Assembly (NCBI GenBank): GCA_027364815.1
Contig: DAHXOQ010000122.1
Span: 1 to 8,195 of the forward strand
Reading direction: 5' to 3'
DNA length: 8,195 nucleotides
Source of the DNA: Acidobacteriaceae bacterium
Lineage (GTDB): Bacteria > Acidobacteriota > Terriglobia > Terriglobales > Acidobacteriaceae
Shown: positions 1-5,823 of the stretch, in pieces
How the letters are laid out: each line of letters begins with the position of its first letter
Position numbering within the stretch: the first letter of the stretch is position 1
Notes under the pieces: generated by a model
The model's database searches: none
What the model was told of the DNA's origin: nothing
Seen by the model: the letters and a program-made list of their open reading frames with translations, nothing else
Made by a program: the position numbers and the translations under genes

Positions 1-1
1 T

Positions 2-715
2 TCCACTTCACATATTGGAGCTTATGTCGTTGTTGGTGCAGGAGTTCGCATCGGCGAGCGCGCCACCCTTCTCCCCCATGTCGTCATCTATCCCGGCGTC
101 ACCATCGGCACTGACTTCTTCGCCCACGCCCACGCTGTCGTTCGCGAAAACTGCCAGATCGGCGACCACGTCACCCTCGAAAACGGAGCCATCATCGGCG
201 GCGACGGCTTTGGCTTCTCCAAGAACGACGAAGGCCGCTGGGAGAAAATCCCCCAATCCGGCCCCGCAATCATCGGCAACTACGTCGACGTCCAATCCAA
301 CGCATGCATCGACCGCGCCACCGTCGGAGCCACCATCATCGGTGACGGCGTCAAGGTCGACAACCTAGTCCAGATCGGCCACGGCTCACGCGTCGGGGCT
401 GACACTCTCGTATGCGCCCAGGTCGGCCTCGCCGGTTCATCCTTTATTGGCAAGAACGCCATCCTTGCCGGACAGGCCGGAGTCGCAGGCCACTGCGAGC
501 TTGGCGACGGCGTCATCCTCACCGCCCAAACCGGCGTCTCCCACGACATCCCTGCCGGCAAAATGATCTCCGGCTCGCCCGGCTTTGACAACCGAACCTG
601 GCTCCGCGCCGTCACCCTCTTTCAGCGCTTTCCTGAGCTCGCCAAACGCCTCGACCGCCTCGAAAAAGCAATTTCCAGGATGACTAACCAGATAGTTAAC
701 ACTTCGGAGAAATAG
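2..715 (+). CDS. lpxD: UDP-3-O-acylglucosamine N-acyltransferase, 3' part (5' end outside window)
   Basis: LpxD transfers an R-3-hydroxyacyl chain from acyl-ACP to the 2-amino group of UDP-3-O-acylglucosamine, the third step of lipid A synthesis, in the cytoplasm. The reading frame is open from base 2, has no start in the window, and gives 237 residues before TAG at 713-715; full LpxD is about 340 residues, so the N-terminal uridine-binding domain is missing. Visible are the hexapeptide repeats of a left-handed beta helix (for example VGAGVRIGER, IGDHVTLENG, IGDGVKVDN) and the LpxD signature NLVQIGHGSRVG. The His of that signature (base 380-382) matches catalytic His239 of E. coli LpxD. DIPAGKMISGSPGFDNRTW and a short coiled tail (about fragment residues 201-226) are the usual C-terminal end. 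The next gene follows after 8 nt on the same strand, so co-transcription is likely. The identification is secure. Confidence 0.97.
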   Translation, partial: STSHIGAYVVVGAGVRIGERATLLPHVVIYPGVTIGTDFFAHAHAVVRENCQIGDHVTLENGAIIGGDGFGFSKNDEGRWEKIPQSGPAIIGNYVDVQSNACIDRATVGATIIGDGVKVDNLVQIGHGSRVGADTLVCAQVGLAGSSFIGKNAILAGQAGVAGHCELGDGVILTAQTGVSHDIPAGKMISGSPGFDNRTWLRAVTLFQRFPELAKRLDRLEKAISRMTNQIVNTSEK

Positions 716-723
716 TAACCACT

Positions 724-1119
724 ATGCTAATACCCATTTACTACTTTTTCCTCTTTCCTCGCCGCCTGTTTTTCCTCCTCTCGCTCCTCTTCCTCACCAC
801 CCTCACCCTCTCCGGATGCCACTCCTATCACGTTGAAGCCACAGTAGTTAACAACACTGGCCACCCTCTCGAACTCCTTGAAGTCCAATACCCCAGCGCT
901 TCCTTCGGCGCCAACCATATGGAACCCGGCGAAACCCTCCATTACCGCTTCCAAATCCTCGGCCAGGGAACACTTAAAGTCCACTATTTCACAGGCTTAG
1001 GCCATCAAGTCGAAACCACCATCGACGGCCCCCAACTCCACGAACTCCAGCAAGGTTCCCTCCAAATCCTCCTCCAGCCCAACGGCAAAGCCCAATTCCT
1101 ACCTCAACTCAACCCTTAA
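724..1119 (+). CDS. small lipoprotein of unknown function
   Basis: Encodes 131 residues. The N-terminus has a short charged stretch (RR at 13-14), a hydrophobic core at about 15-28 and a lipobox L29-S-G-C32, so signal peptidase II processing at Cys32 and membrane anchoring are predicted. The mature part of about 100 residues has no cysteine besides the lipidated one and is rich in alternating beta-strand-like segments (VEATVVNNTGHPLELLEV, LHYRFQIL, LKVHYF), which suggests one small beta-sandwich domain in the periplasm. I do not recognise a named family and assign no enzymatic role. It begins 8 nt after lpxD. No clear Shine-Dalgarno precedes the ATG (the nearest GGAG is about 15 nt away), so translation may be coupled to lpxD. 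It ends with TAA and faces the - strand genes across a hairpin terminator. Confidence 0.75.
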   Translation: MLIPIYYFFLFPRRLFFLLSLLFLTTLTLSGCHSYHVEATVVNNTGHPLELLEVQYPSASFGANHMEPGETLHYRFQILGQGTLKVHYFTGLGHQVETTIDGPQLHELQQGSLQILLQPNGKAQFLPQLNP

Positions 1120-1185
1120 TCCACCTCAACTCCAATAATTATCCATTCAAAAATTAGCGGCTTAGTAATTTCTAACGCGCGTGCC

Positions 1186-1218
1186 AAAAAAAGGCAGCCT
1201 GAATAATCAGGCTGCCTT
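1186..1218 (-). terminator. intrinsic terminator of the exported-protein gene, possibly bidirectional
   Basis: A perfect 12-bp inverted repeat (AAGGCAGCCTGA at 1191-1202, its complement at 1207-1218) has a 4-nt loop ATAA. On the - strand the hairpin is followed by seven Ts (complement of the A run 1186-1192), a classic rho-independent terminator 23 nt past the stop codon at 1241. On the + strand the hairpin also lies behind the lipoprotein gene, but the following bases (TCTCATTTC) are a poor U tract, so termination there is less certain. Confidence 0.92.
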
Positions 1219-1240
1219 CTCATTTCAAAAAAAAATTTGC

Positions 1241-2191
1241 TTAACGAACCATCCCCTCGAAGAGCGGCGACTTGAGCAAGCTTTGAAATTCATTGTCCGT
1301 GGTTGCAAAGTGAACCGTCAATTTGCCCGCATCTGAGCTGATATTCGTGGCCGCCAGTGCAGCCTTTTCACTCTCTGACCCGCTCACCTTGCGGTAGCTG
1401 ATAGCGGCATTCAGCAACGATGATACCGTTGCTGACGTAAATGTATCACTCGTCGATATCGTCAGATCAAAATGAACTCCATGCTGAAAATCCATCGTGT
1501 ACCAAGAAGCCACCAGCTTCTTCTGGATGGTTTCAAAATCCGTCAGATCACTCGCCTGCCCCATCACCGAGTGCATCATCGTCTCTGTTCCCTTTTTGTC
1601 CAGAATGCTCCACAACGGCTCGCTCTCCACCGAGTGCATCGCATCCATAATTGTTTGATTGCTGAGCATATTCGGCACGTTGCCGTCGCGCGCATTCAGC
1701 GCAATCTTTATTGCCTGCGTACCACCAAAGAGCATCGTCGATGCGTCCAGAAACGTCACCTGCAACCCCGTTGTGCCCATTGGGTAAATCTTGTTTGTGC
1801 GGATGGTGACGGGCTTGATCTGCTGCTTCTTGAAGTTGGCTAGTATATCCTGCATCGAGAACTGACCTTGCGCAATGCCGACAATCGACGTCTCTTCGCT
1901 GTCTTCCTTGACCCGGAAAATCGCAAAAGCAAGCTGCTCCACGTCGTGATTGTCGTTGAGACCGGAGTTTTGCAATGCCTCTTCAAGCTGTTTCAACTCG
2001 GGCAGCATCACGCGATTACGCAGCGCCATCGCCGCAGCCGATTCCTGCATCGCACGGTAATCAATCACCACCAACTGCTGAATATCTTTCGGGATTGCGG
2101 TACGCGCGTCGGTGGAGAGTTGTGATGCATGGCTGACATTGGCTGTCAATACCAACACAATTGTAACCAGAAGTCCGTAGTAAAATTTCAA
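1241..2191 (-). CDS. exported protein of unknown function
   Basis: 316 residues with an N-terminal signal peptide: MKFYY, hydrophobic core at about 6-17, and a likely signal peptidase I site after Ala22 (SHA|SQ). The start codon is TTG (2189-2191). It is supported by a near-perfect Shine-Dalgarno, GGAGGA at 2197-2202 with a 5-nt spacer, and by the position of the signal peptide; the next Met is at residue 49 and would lose it. The mature part has no cysteines, no further membrane segment and no motif I can name. It looks like a mixed alpha/beta soluble domain (for example VDYRAM-like opening strand then helices at about 50-75). I cannot assign a function; a periplasmic location is inferred. 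It lies 89 nt downstream of the formimidoyltransferase gene on the same strand and is followed by a strong terminator, so it is probably the last gene of that transcript or has its own short promoter in the gap. Confidence 0.8.
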   Translation of the reverse strand: MKFYYGLLVTIVLVLTANVSHASQLSTDARTAIPKDIQQLVVIDYRAMQESAAAMALRNRVMLPELKQLEEALQNSGLNDNHDVEQLAFAIFRVKEDSEETSIVGIAQGQFSMQDILANFKKQQIKPVTIRTNKIYPMGTTGLQVTFLDASTMLFGGTQAIKIALNARDGNVPNMLSNQTIMDAMHSVESEPLWSILDKKGTETMMHSVMGQASDLTDFETIQKKLVASWYTMDFQHGVHFDLTISTSDTFTSATVSSLLNAAISYRKVSGSESEKAALAATNISSDAGKLTVHFATTDNEFQSLLKSPLFEGMVR

Positions 2192-2196
2192 GCGAT

Positions 2197-2202
2197 TCCT
2201 CC
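2197..2202 (-). promoter_or_regulatory. ribosome binding site deciding a TTG start
   Basis: GGAGGA on the - strand, 5 nt before TTG at 2189-2191. This strong site is the main reason to accept the non-ATG start of the exported protein. A short inverted repeat (CGGCA 2208-2212 / TGCCG 2218-2222) lies just upstream in the leader; its role, if any, is unknown. Confidence 0.8.
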
Positions 2203-2280
2203 AAATACGGCAGATCTTGCCGTGTTGACTCTGTTTGCGAATTCATTTGAACCTGATTCAGGCAAAATGATCCGGGTATT

Positions 2281-3216
2281 TCAATTTCCTAAAGCCTTGG
2301 GCCATTCGAGCGGGCGTTCAAGACGCTGCTCCAATATTTTAGCCGAAGGCACGAATCCACTTAAATGACGCATCCACTCGCTCTCGCGCTCACAGGCCCC
2401 TTCGGGAATCAATCCCACTATCTCCCCACCCACGATTTCTATTCGATGCTTCTTCGCAAGCCGCACTACCGATGCGTAAACGCGTGTGATCGGCGTGCTC
2501 TGGTAATCAGGGATATTCAACGAAATCTGCGCCCAGCCATGAGCTAGCAATGCCAACGCCTTCACACTCTTGTTATCTACTGATGCAGCGCGAATCTCCC
2601 GCGCTATCGCCCTTGCAGCTCCAATATCCGTCGAGTTGAAGTGAATATTGTATGTCACCAGAAAATTGCGCGCCCCAATTGCCGACGCACCCGCGCTCGG
2701 ATGTAATCCCGGTCCGCCTACATCCGGACGCCGCGTCGATTCTTTCCGAACCGCATCGCGCAATCCCTCAAATTGATCCCTGCGCAAATCTTCTAGATTC
2801 TGCCTGTCTGGTCGCGTTGCTGCCGCCTCATAAAAATACGATGGCACCCCAAAACGATTCCAGATCTCCTGACCCGCCTGCCGCGCCATCAGCACGCATT
2901 GCTCAAGCTTGATTCCTGAGACTGGCACAAACGGAATCACGTCCGCCGCGCCTATCCGTGGATGCTCGCCCTGCTGCCGTGTCAGATCAATCAGCTCCGC
3001 TGCCTTCCCCGCACCGCGTATCGCTGACTCAAGCACCGCTGCCGGTTCGCCTGCAATCGTCACCACCGAACGGTTCAAATCTGCGTCCATCGTCAAATCC
3101 AGAAGATGCACACCATCCACGTGCATTGAAGCCAGTATCGCTTCAACAACGCGAGCTTCTCTGCCCTCAGAGAAGTTCGGAACACAGGCAACAATCGGTG
3201 AACTTATTCCTGGCAA
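2281..3216 (-). CDS. ftcD: glutamate formimidoyltransferase (EC 2.1.2.5), single-domain form
   Basis: Transfers the formimino group from N-formimino-L-glutamate to tetrahydrofolate, the last step of one histidine-degradation route, in the cytoplasm. The 311 residues match the N-terminal and C-terminal formiminotransferase subdomains of FtcD. Visible are VACVPNFSEGR near residue 9, DADLNRSVVTIAGEP at 44-58, and GEHPRIGAADVIPFVPV at 83-99, where His85 corresponds to the catalytic His82 of the pig enzyme. ARNFLVTYNI follows in the middle and EIVGGEIVGLIPEGA near the C-terminus. The cyclodeaminase domain of the bifunctional animal enzyme is absent, as in many bacterial versions. The start is TTG (3214-3216): no in-frame ATG lies between it and the upstream stop TGA at 3244-3246, and the conserved N-terminal motif falls at the expected distance. 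A weak GAGAG ribosome site lies 8 nt upstream. No hutH, hutU or hutI is in the window. It lies 41 nt behind the PagL-like gene. Confidence 0.93.
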   Translation of the reverse strand: MPGISSPIVACVPNFSEGREARVVEAILASMHVDGVHLLDLTMDADLNRSVVTIAGEPAAVLESAIRGAGKAAELIDLTRQQGEHPRIGAADVIPFVPVSGIKLEQCVLMARQAGQEIWNRFGVPSYFYEAAATRPDRQNLEDLRRDQFEGLRDAVRKESTRRPDVGGPGLHPSAGASAIGARNFLVTYNIHFNSTDIGAARAIAREIRAASVDNKSVKALALLAHGWAQISLNIPDYQSTPITRVYASVVRLAKKHRIEIVGGEIVGLIPEGACERESEWMRHLSGFVPSAKILEQRLERPLEWPKALGN

Positions 3217-3257
3217 TGATCTTTCTCTCTCATGCTTGTTGAATCACTCATCAATAA

Positions 3258-3932
3258 CTACTTCCAGAAACTGTAGCCAACTTGCACTTGCAAGCTCGCA
3301 TTCACACCTGGATTCTTGTCTCCCAATGATGCCGACGAAATATGCACCGCATTGAGCCCCACATCAATCGATCGCTTCTCCCGCGTATAGTAGTGGAAGC
3401 CGATTCCGCCCTGCGGCATAAAATTCCACACCGACGTTCCTCCCGGCATTCCCGGCACAACCTCAACATCCGGTGGAAACTTGTGCGTTGTATATAGCAC
3501 CGCTCCCTTGGCCTGAAACCACGGCTGGATGCGCTTCGAGTGTGTCGCAAAATTCCAGCGGAAGATCACCGGCGCAACGCTGAAACCGGTAAACGTGCCA
3601 CCGCCTATCAAAATTTCATTAATCACATGCGGCGCCGGTGTATAAGCTTGAAAAAACGGAATCACTTCGCCGTTTAATTCAAGTTGTCCGCTGAAGATTC
3701 CCGCCTTCAACACTGGCGTAACAGGTTTGCCAATCTGAAATCCCGTCCAGATAAACTTGTAACTCGATCGATCTCCCACACCGTTGCCATAGTTGAAAAA
3801 GGGCCCATACTCCCACCCCCTGCTCGCGCGCTCCTGTGCAACCGGATTATCCGCAGCCGGCTTGCTCTGTGCCTTCACATAAAGTGGCAGAATCGTCACA
3901 ATGGCAAATAGAAAAGCCACGAGCCTCTTCAT
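3258..3932 (-). CDS. PagL-like lipid A 3-O-deacylase / acyloxyacyl hydrolase family outer-membrane protein
   Basis: 224 residues from the chosen start. MKRLVAFLFAIVTILPLYVKAQ is a typical signal peptide, and the protein ends in VGYSFWK, an aromatic C-terminal strand as in outer-membrane barrels. Near the C-terminus NAVHISSASLGDKNPGVN matches the PagL active-site region, with His197 and Ser199 equivalent to His126 and Ser128 of Pseudomonas aeruginosa PagL. PagL removes the 3-O-linked acyl chain of lipid A in the outer membrane. The third catalytic residue, Glu140 in that enzyme, lines up with Asn211 here (alignment from memory), so activity is not assured. The frame is open upstream to an ATG at 3974, but the ATG at 3930-3932 has GAAGGA 6 nt before it and directly starts the signal peptide, so it is preferred. 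It may be the first gene of a transcript with the formimidoyltransferase gene. Confidence 0.83.
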   Translation of the reverse strand: MKRLVAFLFAIVTILPLYVKAQSKPAADNPVAQERASRGWEYGPFFNYGNGVGDRSSYKFIWTGFQIGKPVTPVLKAGIFSGQLELNGEVIPFFQAYTPAPHVINEILIGGGTFTGFSVAPVIFRWNFATHSKRIQPWFQAKGAVLYTTHKFPPDVEVVPGMPGGTSVWNFMPQGGIGFHYYTREKRSIDVGLNAVHISSASLGDKNPGVNASLQVQVGYSFWK

Positions 3933-3938
3933 ATTCTG

Positions 3939-3944
3939 TCCTTC
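3939..3944 (-). promoter_or_regulatory. ribosome binding site deciding the PagL-like start
   Basis: GAAGGA on the - strand with a 6-nt spacer to ATG 3930-3932. It argues against the longer in-frame start at 3972-3974, which would put 14 extra charged residues before the signal peptide. Confidence 0.75.
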
Positions 3945-4014
3945 AACAAAATGCATCTGCAATTCCCTTCGCAAAAAAATTCTTGTTATCCATCAGCTTT
4001 TAATCAGAGGCTCC

Positions 4015-4049
4015 GTGACCCCTGATTGATGATTGCTGACCCCTGTCTT
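4015..4049. repeat. degenerate heptamer tract, CTGA core
   Basis: Five consecutive 7-bp units beginning at 4015, 4022, 4029, 4036 and 4043: GTGACCC, CTGATTG, ATGATTG, CTGACCC, CTGTCTT. TGACCCCTG occurs twice exactly 21 bp apart (4016 and 4037). It sits just beyond the yebC terminator, in the leader region of the PagL-like gene. It resembles the two clearer heptamer tracts of this window in period and core. Confidence 0.5.
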
Positions 4050-4054
4050 CAATG

Positions 4055-4079
4055 AAAAGGCCGCCAATGCGGGCGGCCT
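4055..4079 (-). terminator. intrinsic terminator of yebC
   Basis: GC-rich 8-bp inverted repeat, AGGCCGCC at 4058-4065 and GGCGGCCT at 4072-4079, with a 6-nt loop. On the - strand it is followed by TTTT (4055-4058, first base shared with the stem). It lies 105 nt past the yebC stop codon. The U tract is short, so efficiency may be moderate. Confidence 0.75.
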
Positions 4080-4139
4080 CACCGTTCTTCCAAACTTCAT
4101 TCAATACCGACGCTGCATGCAAGCACAAATTTGGCTGGC

Positions 4140-4178
4140 TCTGAGAACTGATAACTGACAACTGAATACTGACAACTG
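4140..4178. repeat. short heptamer tandem repeat, (T/A)CTGA plus two bases
   Basis: Six units start at 4140, 4147, 4154, 4161, 4168 and 4175: TCTGA-GA, ACTGA-TA, ACTGA-CA, ACTGA-AT, ACTGA-CA, ACTG. The five-base core is nearly constant and the following dinucleotide varies. It lies 6 nt behind the yebC stop codon (4184), between that gene and its terminator, so it would form part of the yebC 3' untranslated region. On the mRNA strand the units read CAGTTNT. Confidence 0.85.
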
Positions 4179-4183
4179 TCTTT

Positions 4184-4930
4184 TCACCCCGCCGCTTCCA
4201 ACTGCGCCGCGTCCATGTCAAAGTTCGAGTAGACGTTCTGTGTATCGTCATTATCCTCGAGTGCTTCCAGCAGACGGATCATCTGGTTGGCTGCCGAGCC
4301 TTCAAGCTTTGTGTACGTCGATGCAACCATCGTCACCTCGCTCATCACCGTCGGAATTCCTGCTGCTTTGACGGCTGCGGCTACCGCTTCGTGAGCCGCT
4401 GGATCAGTGAGTATCTCCCACGTCTCGCCTTCATAATTGAGCTCATCGCCGCCATGCTCACGCACGATGTTCATCAGCTGATCTTCCGTCGCTGCATCCT
4501 TCTCGATTGCAATTACCCCCTTCTTCGTGAACATGAATCTGACTGATCCCGTTTCACCAAGGTTGCCGCCATTCTTCGAGAACGCAAAACGTACCTCGCT
4601 CACCGCGCGATTGCGATTGTCCGTCAGTACATCCACAATCACCGCAACTCCGCCAGGTCCGTACCCCTCAAAGCTGATCTCTTCGTAGTTGACGCCCTCA
4701 AGCTCTCCCGTGCCGCGCTGAATCGCCCGCTTGATGTTCTCCTGCGGCATATTCTCGGCCTTCGCCGCAAGAATCGCAGTGCGCAAACGCGGATTGCCAT
4801 CCGGATCGCCCCCGCCTGCCTTCGCTGCTATCGTGATTTCCTTGATCAGACGTGTGAATACTTTGCCGCGCTTGGCATCCAGCGCGCCCTTTTTGTGCTT
4901 GATTGTCGCCCATTTTGAATGGCCGGACAT
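4184..4930 (-). CDS. yebC: YebC/PmpR family protein
   Basis: 248 residues, the normal length for the family. The N-terminal signature MSGHSKWATIKHKKGALDAK, then GKVFTRLIKEI, NPRLRTAILAAKAENMP and NIKRAIQRG are diagnostic, as is GYGPGGVAVIVDVLTDNRNRAVSEVR in the middle domain. Members are cytoplasmic, long described as probable transcriptional regulators, and more recently linked to relief of ribosome stalling during translation; which role applies here cannot be seen from sequence. The start ATG (4928-4930) is preceded by GAGG with a 5-nt spacer. A probable promoter lies upstream at 4984-4992, and a heptamer repeat plus hairpin terminator lie behind the stop, so it is probably transcribed alone. 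The last residues (AAQLEAAG) run slightly beyond the conserved part, which is common. Confidence 0.97.
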   Translation of the reverse strand: MSGHSKWATIKHKKGALDAKRGKVFTRLIKEITIAAKAGGGDPDGNPRLRTAILAAKAENMPQENIKRAIQRGTGELEGVNYEEISFEGYGPGGVAVIVDVLTDNRNRAVSEVRFAFSKNGGNLGETGSVRFMFTKKGVIAIEKDAATEDQLMNIVREHGGDELNYEGETWEILTDPAAHEAVAAAVKAAGIPTVMSEVTMVASTYTKLEGSAANQMIRLLEALEDNDDTQNVYSNFDMDAAQLEAAG

Positions 4931-4983
4931 TGGAACCTCGTGCCTTGAACTGAGATGATTGGCGTCATGCGCCGAACTCTACA

Positions 4984-4992
4984 AGTATACCA
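4984..4992 (-). promoter_or_regulatory. probable yebC promoter, extended -10
   Basis: On the - strand TGG is directly followed by TATACT, one mismatch from the sigma-70 consensus TATAAT and with the TG of an extended -10 box. A transcript would start near 4976 and give a leader of about 45 nt. A -35 match is poor: only TTTTGC is seen, 15 bp upstream, which fits an extended -10 promoter. Confidence 0.5.
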
Positions 4993-5069
4993 CTTGGGGA
5001 GTTCGCAAAATCCGCCCGTTGCCGCGCCATTGTGCCTCTGGAGATGAAACTGATTGTGTCAATGCCACC

Positions 5070-5117
5070 GCTGACTTGCTGACTTGCTATCACCGCGAAG
5101 CGGCGGCTGACTTGCTG
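5070..5117. repeat. octamer repeat GCTGACTT with central hairpin
   Basis: GCTGACTT occurs at 5070-5077, 5078-5085 and 5106-5113, each followed by GCT. Between the second and third copy lies a small hairpin, CCGC 5093-5096 / GCGG 5100-5103 with loop GAA. It is in the gene-free stretch upstream of yebC. The rest of 5120-5270 shows nothing I can name; short frames on both strands there carry no motif. Confidence 0.55.
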
Positions 5118-5275
5118 CTTTTGTTTGAAACCGCATTTCACCTCAGACTACGAACAACTCTTGCTCACTATGTTGAAGAGTATTCGTCCACTCGATCCCA
5201 CGGAATTCCCAAGCTCAGACCGTAAAAACGAATAATTCCATCTACTAGTCAGTCGAAATATTCGTCGCTGAACCG

Positions 5276-5346
5276 ACCCCTTCGGGGTAGGAAGAGAATA
5301 GCCCAGGGTGAACCCTGAGCGTAGCGAAGGGGCAACCCTGGGTTGC
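5276..5346. repeat. nested inverted repeat, possible dispersed intergenic element
   Basis: Three palindromic parts follow each other. ACCCC 5276-5280 pairs with GGGGT 5284-5288 over a TTC loop. AGCCCAGGGT 5300-5309 pairs with ACCCTGGGTT 5335-5344 (one G-T pair). Inside the latter, CCCT 5313-5316 pairs with AGGG 5328-5331. There is no U tract, so it is not a standard terminator. Composition and folding resemble repeated palindromic elements scattered between genes in some bacterial genomes, but copy number cannot be judged from one window. The flank to 5435 has no other feature I can support. Confidence 0.5.
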
Positions 5347-5435
5347 TCATCCTAAAAAGCCCGCGCCCCGGAGGGCCGTCCGAACCATCCCTATCTCTCC
5401 GATTTCCATCTGAAAGGAACCGAAGAAGAAGTCCA

Positions 5436-5587
5436 TTATCAGATCTGACATCTGACATCTGAGATCTGAGTTCTGACATCTGAGTTCTGACATCTGACAT
5501 CTGAGATCTGACTTCTGACTTCTGACATCTGATATCTGACATCTGACATCTGAGTTCTGAGATCTGAGATCTGACATCTGAGTTCTG
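5436..5587. repeat. heptamer tandem repeat, 20 units of WTCTGAS
   Basis: Twenty uninterrupted 7-bp units run from 5443 to 5582, with a degenerate unit before (TTATCAG at 5436) and a partial one after (TTCTG to 5587). The core TCTGA is identical in every full unit; only unit position 1 (A or T) and position 7 (C or G, once T) vary. The two-base junction between cores is CA 9 times, GA 4, GT 4, CT 2 and TA 1. The tract ends 2 nt before the stop codon of the zinc-ribbon gene on the - strand, so it would be the start of that mRNA's 3' untranslated region. Because 7 is not a multiple of 3 and TCAGA contains no stop on the - strand, all three - frames stay open through it and encode cyclic versions of the same heptapeptide (like SDVRCQM). 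I treat these as spurious frames, not a gene. Confidence 0.95.
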
Positions 5588-5589
5588 TT

Positions 5590-5823
5590 TCAATTATCCC
5601 CGCGATAAAGCAGATCCCGAATCGCCTTCCTCCGCGCCGCGTTAACCTCGCTCTCGGCCTTGCGATCAACGACTGACTCCAGGCCCTCACCCACTGGCCC
5701 TTCTTCTTCAGGTTCACTGCACGCGGGACAACGGTTGGCAAAACCCGGCTTATCAGGACGGAGTTCAAACTCCTCAGAACAGACAACGCAAACTTTAATA
5801 GGAAAGTGCATAACACAAAACAT
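5590..5823 (-). CDS. small zinc-ribbon protein of unknown function
   Basis: 77 residues with two CxxC pairs, Cys12/Cys15 (CVVC) and Cys32/Cys35 (CPAC), 16 residues apart, the layout of a small zinc ribbon. The stretch KPGFANRCPAC is typical of such knuckles. The C-terminal half is acidic then helical and charged (EEEGPVGEG, then VDRKAESEVNAARRKAIRDLL). Role unknown; nucleic acid or protein binding is possible. The start is uncertain: ATG 5821-5823 has AAGGA 12 nt upstream and GGGG closer, while ATG at residue 5 (MHFPIKVC) begins exactly at the conserved-looking part but has no ribosome site. A longer frame on the same strand (5439-5963) overlaps it but lacks motifs and runs into the tandem repeat. 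Its stop codon is almost touching the 20-unit heptamer tract. Confidence 0.65.
   Translation of the reverse strand: MFCVMHFPIKVCVVCSEEFELRPDKPGFANRCPACSEPEEEGPVGEGLESVVDRKAESEVNAARRKAIRDLLYRGDN

Noticed and set aside
8..615. Several + and - frames in the first 600 bases
   Set aside because: They are other-frame shadows of lpxD, whose own frame has clear hexapeptide repeats and the catalytic His motif.
3204..3233. Nine-codon upstream frame (ATG at 3231-3233) overlapping the formimidoyltransferase start
   Set aside because: No ribosome binding site in front and no attenuator structure; probably chance.
4959..5225. 88-codon + strand frame upstream of yebC
   Set aside because: TTG start, overlaps the yebC promoter and the octamer repeat, and has no recognisable motif or ribosome site.
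5436..5587. Possible CRISPR array
   Set aside because: The unit is 7 bp with a two-base junction; CRISPR needs repeats of roughly 20-40 bp with unique spacers, and no cas gene is present.
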